A stretch of DNA of 8,413 nt from an uncultured Bacilli bacterium (GTDB lineage Bacteria; Bacillota_I; Bacilli_A; RF39; UBA660), in the NCBI GenBank assembly GCA_947623705.1, contig CANQHT010000051.1, positions 1-8,413 on the forward strand, written 5' to 3'. Position 1 is the stretch's first letter. The number at the start of each line of letters is the position of its first letter. Of the stretch, positions 5,701-8,413 are shown piece by piece. The notes under the pieces were generated by a model. It was not told the origin of the DNA. It ran no database searches and saw only the letters and a program-made list of their open reading frames with translations. The translations under genes and the position numbers were made by a program.

Positions 5701-6180
5701 ATGAAGGAATCTATTGGAACAACAACAACTTTTCAAATAATTTTAGTTCTTACTTTGATATTCTCAGCCTTTTTAGCTTTAGCGATAACCTATAATCGTG
5801 TTTATAAACTTAAAAATGAAACTATTTCGATAATTGAAAAATATGAAGGAACTAATGATAAAGCTTTAAAAATTGTTAACAATTATTTAGCTAACAGTGG
5901 TTATCATGAAACAGGAAATTGTGAAGAAGGCGATTATGGCATGCTTAGTCTAGATGATACAATGTATGAACTAGCTCAAAGTGATAAAGAATATGCTTAT
6001 TGTCTTAGTTATAGTTGTAAGAATGCTAGATGTCGGGTAGAAAACGGAAATTATATTTATTATGATATTAAATTATTTTTTAGATTTAATATTCCCTTTT
6101 TTGGTGATTTAACTAATTTTAGTATTAAAGGTCAAACAAAGGAAATTCAATTATATAGTGAAAATCAAAAATTAGGTTAG
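5701..6180 (+). CDS. Pseudopilin/TadE-like membrane-anchored protein, paralogue of the preceding gene
   Basis: A 159-residue protein starting MKESIGTTTTFQ, with a hydrophobic helix at about 10-30. The outer domain follows the same plan as the preceding protein: SGYHETGNC (Cys74), AYC (Cys101), CKNARC (106-111) and a closing IYYDIKLFFRFNIPFF block followed by NFSIKGQTKEI. The four cysteines align with Cys84, 105, 123 and 128 of its neighbour, with a shorter gap between the second and third. Only four bases separate it from the previous stop, and no clear Shine-Dalgarno is seen beyond a GGGG at 5690-5693, so its translation probably depends on the gene before it. That would fix the ratio of the two proteins and fits a heteromeric minor-pilin complex, as with TadE/TadF. 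The ending LYSENQKLG after the last strand is absent from its neighbour. Confidence 0.7.
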   Translation: MKESIGTTTTFQIILVLTLIFSAFLALAITYNRVYKLKNETISIIEKYEGTNDKALKIVNNYLANSGYHETGNCEEGDYGMLSLDDTMYELAQSDKEYAYCLSYSCKNARCRVENGNYIYYDIKLFFRFNIPFFGDLTNFSIKGQTKEIQLYSENQKLG

Positions 6181-6190
6181 GAGTGTATTT

Positions 6191-7150
6191 ATGAATGTAA
6201 TAGTATCAAATAAGTATCAAGCATTACTTGGTACCTTAAATATCGATGTCATTAAAACCATTAATGGCGAATTTTCAGTGCAAGATTTAGCTAGTCAATT
6301 TGCTAATTTCTTCTATAATAAAATGGTTATAGATATAACGGCCATTAAAAATTATGAAAATATTCAAACTATGCGGGAATTATCCATTAATTTTGATATG
6401 GATAAAGTTATTATTTTATTAGATGATTCACCCAAAGTTAATTCTCCCCAATTTTTAAGTCAATTAGTATCTATAGGTATTTATAATTTTACGAGAAGTA
6501 TTGATTCTATTCCTTTTTTAATTCAAAATTCAAATACTTATAAAGATGTGGCTAATTATCAAAGTTTAGATGTTAGTCCAATTAAGACCACATTTGATAA
6601 AGAAGAAGTAGCGAATGTTAAATTAGAAAAGAGAATTATTGGGTTTAAAAATGTTACGGAACATGCAGGGGCGACTACTTTAATTTATATGTTAAAAAAG
6701 CATTTACAAGGTGCTTATAAAGTTCAAGCCATTGAAATAAATAATTATGATTTTGAATATTTTAATGATAAATTTTTAAAGAGTATTGATTTTATGAATG
6801 CTTCTTTTGAAATATCTAATAGTAATGCCGATGTTATCTTAGTTGATTTAAATGATGCTGATGAAAGTTTATGTAATGAAATTATTTATTTAATAGAACC
6901 CGGTATTTTAAAATTAAATAAGTTAATTAGAACAGATCGGAAAATATTTGATAAATTAAGAAATAAAAAGATTGTTTTAAATCGAAGTGTTTTAAATAAT
7001 AATGATGTATCTGATTTTGAATATGAAAGTGGAAGTAAAGTATTCTTTAATATACCTTGTTTAGATGAAAAATTAGATAATAATAAGAAAATAACGGAAT
7101 TTTTAATCGCGTTAGGCTTTTCAAGATTAAATGAAAATAACAAAAAATGA
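6191..7150 (+). CDS. TadZ/CpaE-like protein with degenerate P-loop
   Basis: A 319-residue soluble protein with two apparent parts. Residues 1-about 125 look like a divergent receiver-type domain (alternating strands and helices, such as KVIILLDDS at 72-80 and QLVSIGIYNFTR at 91-102) without an obvious phosphorylation site. Residues 148-319 resemble a MinD/ParA-type fold. A first strand RIIGFKN leads into a loop TEHAGATTL (156-164) where the deviant Walker A KGGxGKTT would be. The next strand QAIEIN (179-184) sits where ParA proteins have a conserved Asp strand, and ADVILVDLND (213-222) is the Walker B strand. This is the TadZ/CpaE architecture, a factor that places Tad machinery at a cell site. 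The P-loop lacks lysines, so ATP hydrolysis is doubtful. AGGAG at 6179-6183 precedes ATG 6191 by seven bases. In most tad loci this gene lies beside tadA, but here it follows the pilins. Confidence 0.68.
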   Translation: MNVIVSNKYQALLGTLNIDVIKTINGEFSVQDLASQFANFFYNKMVIDITAIKNYENIQTMRELSINFDMDKVIILLDDSPKVNSPQFLSQLVSIGIYNFTRSIDSIPFLIQNSNTYKDVANYQSLDVSPIKTTFDKEEVANVKLEKRIIGFKNVTEHAGATTLIYMLKKHLQGAYKVQAIEINNYDFEYFNDKFLKSIDFMNASFEISNSNADVILVDLNDADESLCNEIIYLIEPGILKLNKLIRTDRKIFDKLRNKKIVLNRSVLNNNDVSDFEYESGSKVFFNIPCLDEKLDNNKKITEFLIALGFSRLNENNKK

Positions 7151-7161
7151 TAAATAAATGT
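7151..7161 (+). promoter_or_regulatory. Second copy of the 11-base element TAAATAAATGT
   Basis: Exact match to 4580-4590, again just upstream of a good promoter (-35 at 7180). It starts directly after the TGA of the TadZ-like gene. It would be a shared control site if it is real; it may be chance in AT-rich DNA. Confidence 0.28.
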
Positions 7162-7179
7162 AAAATTTTAGTAATTTTA

Positions 7180-7208
7180 TTGACTTTCAATAATTAATTA
7201 GTTAAAAT
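7180..7208 (+). promoter_or_regulatory. Sigma-A-type promoter for the VirB2-like gene
   Basis: The -35 box TTGACT (7180-7185), a 17-base spacer and the -10 box TAAAAT (7203-7208) predict transcription from about 7215. A ribosome binding site GAAAGAAGG (7225-7233) lies six bases before ATG 7240. The gene therefore has its own promoter even though it follows the pilin operon on the same strand. Confidence 0.7.
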
Positions 7209-7239
7209 TTAAATAGAAAAAGGAGAAAGAAGGTTTTTT

Positions 7240-7593
7240 ATGTTAATTGGAGGTTTTTGCGCTGATACAGCAAATATTTGGAATGTTTTAGGATATGTAG
7301 TAACTATTATTAAAATCGTTATTCCATTAATTTTAATTATTTTAGGAATGGTTGATTTAGGAAAAGCTGTTATATCAAGTGATGAAAAAGCAATGAGTAA
7401 ATCAGTAAATGCTTTACTTAAAAGATTTATTGCAGCAGTTATTGTATTCTTTGTTCCAACAATTGTAAGTGCTTTATTTAATGCTTTGGCATTAATGTCC
7501 GATGCAACTAAAGCAGATTATAATGTTTGCGTTCAATGTTTAACTGGTGGTAAATGTGATACATCAACAGCTACAGCCAATATGACAAACTAA
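7240..7593 (+). CDS. VirB2/TrbC-like two-helix pilin-type membrane protein
   Basis: A 117-residue protein with two hydrophobic helices, at about 16-40 and 60-86. The short basic/acidic linker between them (LGKAVISSDEKAMSKSVNALLKR) is typical of the VirB2/TrbC-like pilins found in Bacillota and Mollicutes conjugation-type loci, where a 'G.xDLxKAV...xExxxxK' turn joins the helices. In those families this subunit forms the conjugative pilus or a membrane channel. Outside the helices it has Cys7 near the N-terminus and Cys97, Cys100 and Cys106 in a CxxC-containing C-terminal tail. There is no clear cleavable signal peptide, as the N-terminus is only about 15 residues before the first helix. It has its own strong promoter and terminator, which suits an abundant structural protein. 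A VirB2-like protein next to a Tad motor is not the standard arrangement. Confidence 0.68.
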   Translation: MLIGGFCADTANIWNVLGYVVTIIKIVIPLILIILGMVDLGKAVISSDEKAMSKSVNALLKRFIAAVIVFFVPTIVSALFNALALMSDATKADYNVCVQCLTGGKCDTSTATANMTN

Positions 7594-7608
7594 TTGTAAA
7601 GAATTTAT

Positions 7609-7635
7609 AAAACTTTATCATTTGATAAAGTTTTT
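7609..7635 (+). terminator. Strong intrinsic terminator after the VirB2-like gene
   Basis: A perfect eleven-pair stem, AAAACTTTATC (7609-7619) with GATAAAGTTTT (7624-7634), has a four-base loop ATTT. T runs to 7635 and A-rich sequence precedes it, so it may also work from the opposite direction. Confidence 0.85.
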
Positions 7636-7663
7636 AAATGTAGGGCATCCGCATAAAAATAAT

Positions 7664-7707
7664 AAAAATTAATATTCAGGAAGGAATAACATCGAATATT
7701 AATTTTT
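7664..7707 (-). terminator. Terminator of the transposase, possibly bidirectional
   Basis: A fourteen-pair inverted repeat, AAAAATTAATATTC (7664-7677) and GAATATTAATTTTT (7694-7707), has a 16-base loop. It overlaps the transposase stop codon (TGA on the minus strand, 7676-7678). On the minus strand the stem ends in a T run; on the plus strand T also follows the stem (to 7709), so it can block outside transcription from entering the IS. Confidence 0.72.
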
Positions 7708-8413
7708 TTATGTTATTCAAATCGTGATTATAAAGCATAAGTTTTTTGTTAAAACTTAATTTTGAATTAAAAGGGTCTAGTTTTGTTAAGTTATAACAAA
7801 TTTTTCTTATAGTAGCCAGATTTTTTAATGCATTTTCCTCTTTACAAAGACTCCAATCTTCTCTAAAATGTACATCTAAAATCCAATGTAGATTATTTTC
7901 AATAGACCAATGACCTCTTACAACTTTAGCAAATTCTTGTCCGGACAATTTTAAATCAGAAATATAATACTTTTCTTGTATAGAAACTTCATTATTTATT
8001 TCACGATAATTGCGAGTCATACCAATCATACTTATATTTTCCCAATTTTCTTTACCATAAAGCCAATCTATATCATAAACAATATAATGTTCTCTTCTTT
8101 CTATTCTTCCGTGGTCTTTGTTAGTAGTTACATAGGTAATTATTTTTTTCTTTTCCAAATTATCATTTAAAGCAAAATCGAAATAATCTTTAATATCTAA
8201 ATAAAAATTTTTTTTATTTTCTTTTACAGCAAAGCAATAATGACCTTCTTTTTCTACAATCTTTTGAGCAATATCTTTTTGACATCCCATAGCATCAATT
8301 GTAATAATACAATTCTCTATATTTATTAAATCTAAGAGATCAGGAATAGCAGTAATCTCGTTTGATTTATCATCTACTTTTACACCAGCGATAGAAATTC
8401 CTAAATCTTGCAA
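7676..8413 (-). CDS. ISAs1-family transposase (5' part outside the window)
   Basis: The last 245 residues of a DDE transposase reading leftwards. The frame is open to the right edge; its first visible codon, TTG, is internal. Members of this family are usually about 370-380 residues, so roughly the first third, including the first catalytic Asp in an IDGK-type motif, is missing here. Hallmarks, numbered from the edge: VDDKSNEITAIPDLLDLI (13-30), TIDAMGCQKDIA (38-49) with catalytic Asp40, a KENKKN strand, HGRIERR (101-107), HWSIENNLHWILDVHFRED (168-186) with the likely catalytic Glu172, and NALKNLATIRKICYNLTK (194-211). These are typical of the ISAs1 / H-repeat-associated group. No internal stop is present in the visible part, so the IS could be active. 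Its reading direction is opposite to every other gene in the window. Confidence 0.94.
   Translation of the reverse strand: MQDLGISIAGVKVDDKSNEITAIPDLLDLINIENCIITIDAMGCQKDIAQKIVEKEGHYCFAVKENKKNFYLDIKDYFDFALNDNLEKKKIITYVTTNKDHGRIERREHYIVYDIDWLYGKENWENISMIGMTRNYREINNEVSIQEKYYISDLKLSGQEFAKVVRGHWSIENNLHWILDVHFREDWSLCKEENALKNLATIRKICYNLTKLDPFNSKLSFNKKLMLYNHDLNNIKKLIFDVIPS

Larger units (their letters stand above)
7641..8413 (-). mobile_element. ISAs1-family insertion sequence, transposase-3' end (partial)
   Basis: The transposase gene and its terminator define the element, which runs off the right edge. The outer boundary is placed at about 7641, where an unusually GC-containing stretch TAGGGCATCCGC (7641-7652) stands out from the AT-rich surroundings and resembles ISAs1-type ends. 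The matching inverted repeat and target duplication would be beyond the window. The element seems to have landed just past the terminator of the VirB2-like gene without breaking a visible gene. Confidence 0.6.

Noticed and set aside
6886..7143. Minus-strand open frame inside the TadZ-like gene
   Set aside because: It is a shadow of the real gene, with no ribosome site and no recognisable motif.
7162..7178. Possible terminator hairpin after the TadZ-like gene (AAAATT/AATTTT)
   Set aside because: The stem has no G-C pairs and there is no proper T run directly after it; the sequence is expected by chance in such AT-rich DNA.
7976..8170. Plus-strand open frame inside the transposase
   Set aside because: It lies opposite conserved ISAs1 transposase motifs and encodes a low-complexity Ile/Phe/Tyr-rich peptide.

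Overview
The window is AT-rich, low-GC bacterial DNA. It uses strong AGGAGG-type ribosome binding sites, TAA/TGA/TAG stops and TGG for tryptophan, so the code is the standard one. Codon use, the short U-tract terminators and the absence of any outer-membrane component (no secretin in view) suggest a monoderm Bacillota of the Bacilli / RF39-like gut type. That placement is an inference and is not proven by any marker gene.

Left part (1-3335): the end of a Tad/Flp-type pilus or secretion operon. It holds a CpaB/RcpC-like SAF-domain protein cut by the window edge, a CpaF/TadA/VirB11-like motor ATPase, and TadB-like and TadC-like inner-membrane platform proteins. A small intrinsic terminator overlaps the tadC-like stop codon.

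Middle (3336-4542): an Rpn-family PD-(D/E)XK nuclease gene sits between the platform genes and the pilin genes. Its 3' end is frameshifted at a run of six A. A second, intact copy of only its C-terminal region follows directly, and a terminator closes the unit. This resembles a nuclease next to a separate C-terminal-domain fragment, which is interesting because Rpn nucleases are known to be held in check by C-terminal fragments made from inside the gene.

Right-centre (4557-7593): a strong promoter (TTGCTA-17-TATAAT) drives five closely packed genes. These are two very small pilin-like proteins that share an N-terminus (MKEATGELN), two larger pseudopilin-like proteins that share MKE(A/S)IG, a CKNxxC motif and a C-terminal 'YYD...P...F.I.G.T' block, and a TadZ/CpaE-like protein with a degenerate P-loop. 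A second strong promoter (TTGACT-17-TAAAAT) drives a VirB2/TrbC-like two-helix membrane protein, followed by a very good terminator. All five small membrane proteins have several cysteines outside their hydrophobic segments.

Right end (about 7641-8413): one end of an ISAs1-family insertion sequence, with its transposase reading leftwards and running off the window.

Working model: the ATPase, the TadB/C platform and the TadZ-like protein would assemble a surface fibre or secretion pseudopilus from the MKE-type pilins and possibly the VirB2-like protein. No prepilin peptidase lies in the window. The novel part is the set of atypical, cysteine-rich pilin candidates paired with an otherwise recognisable Tad motor.
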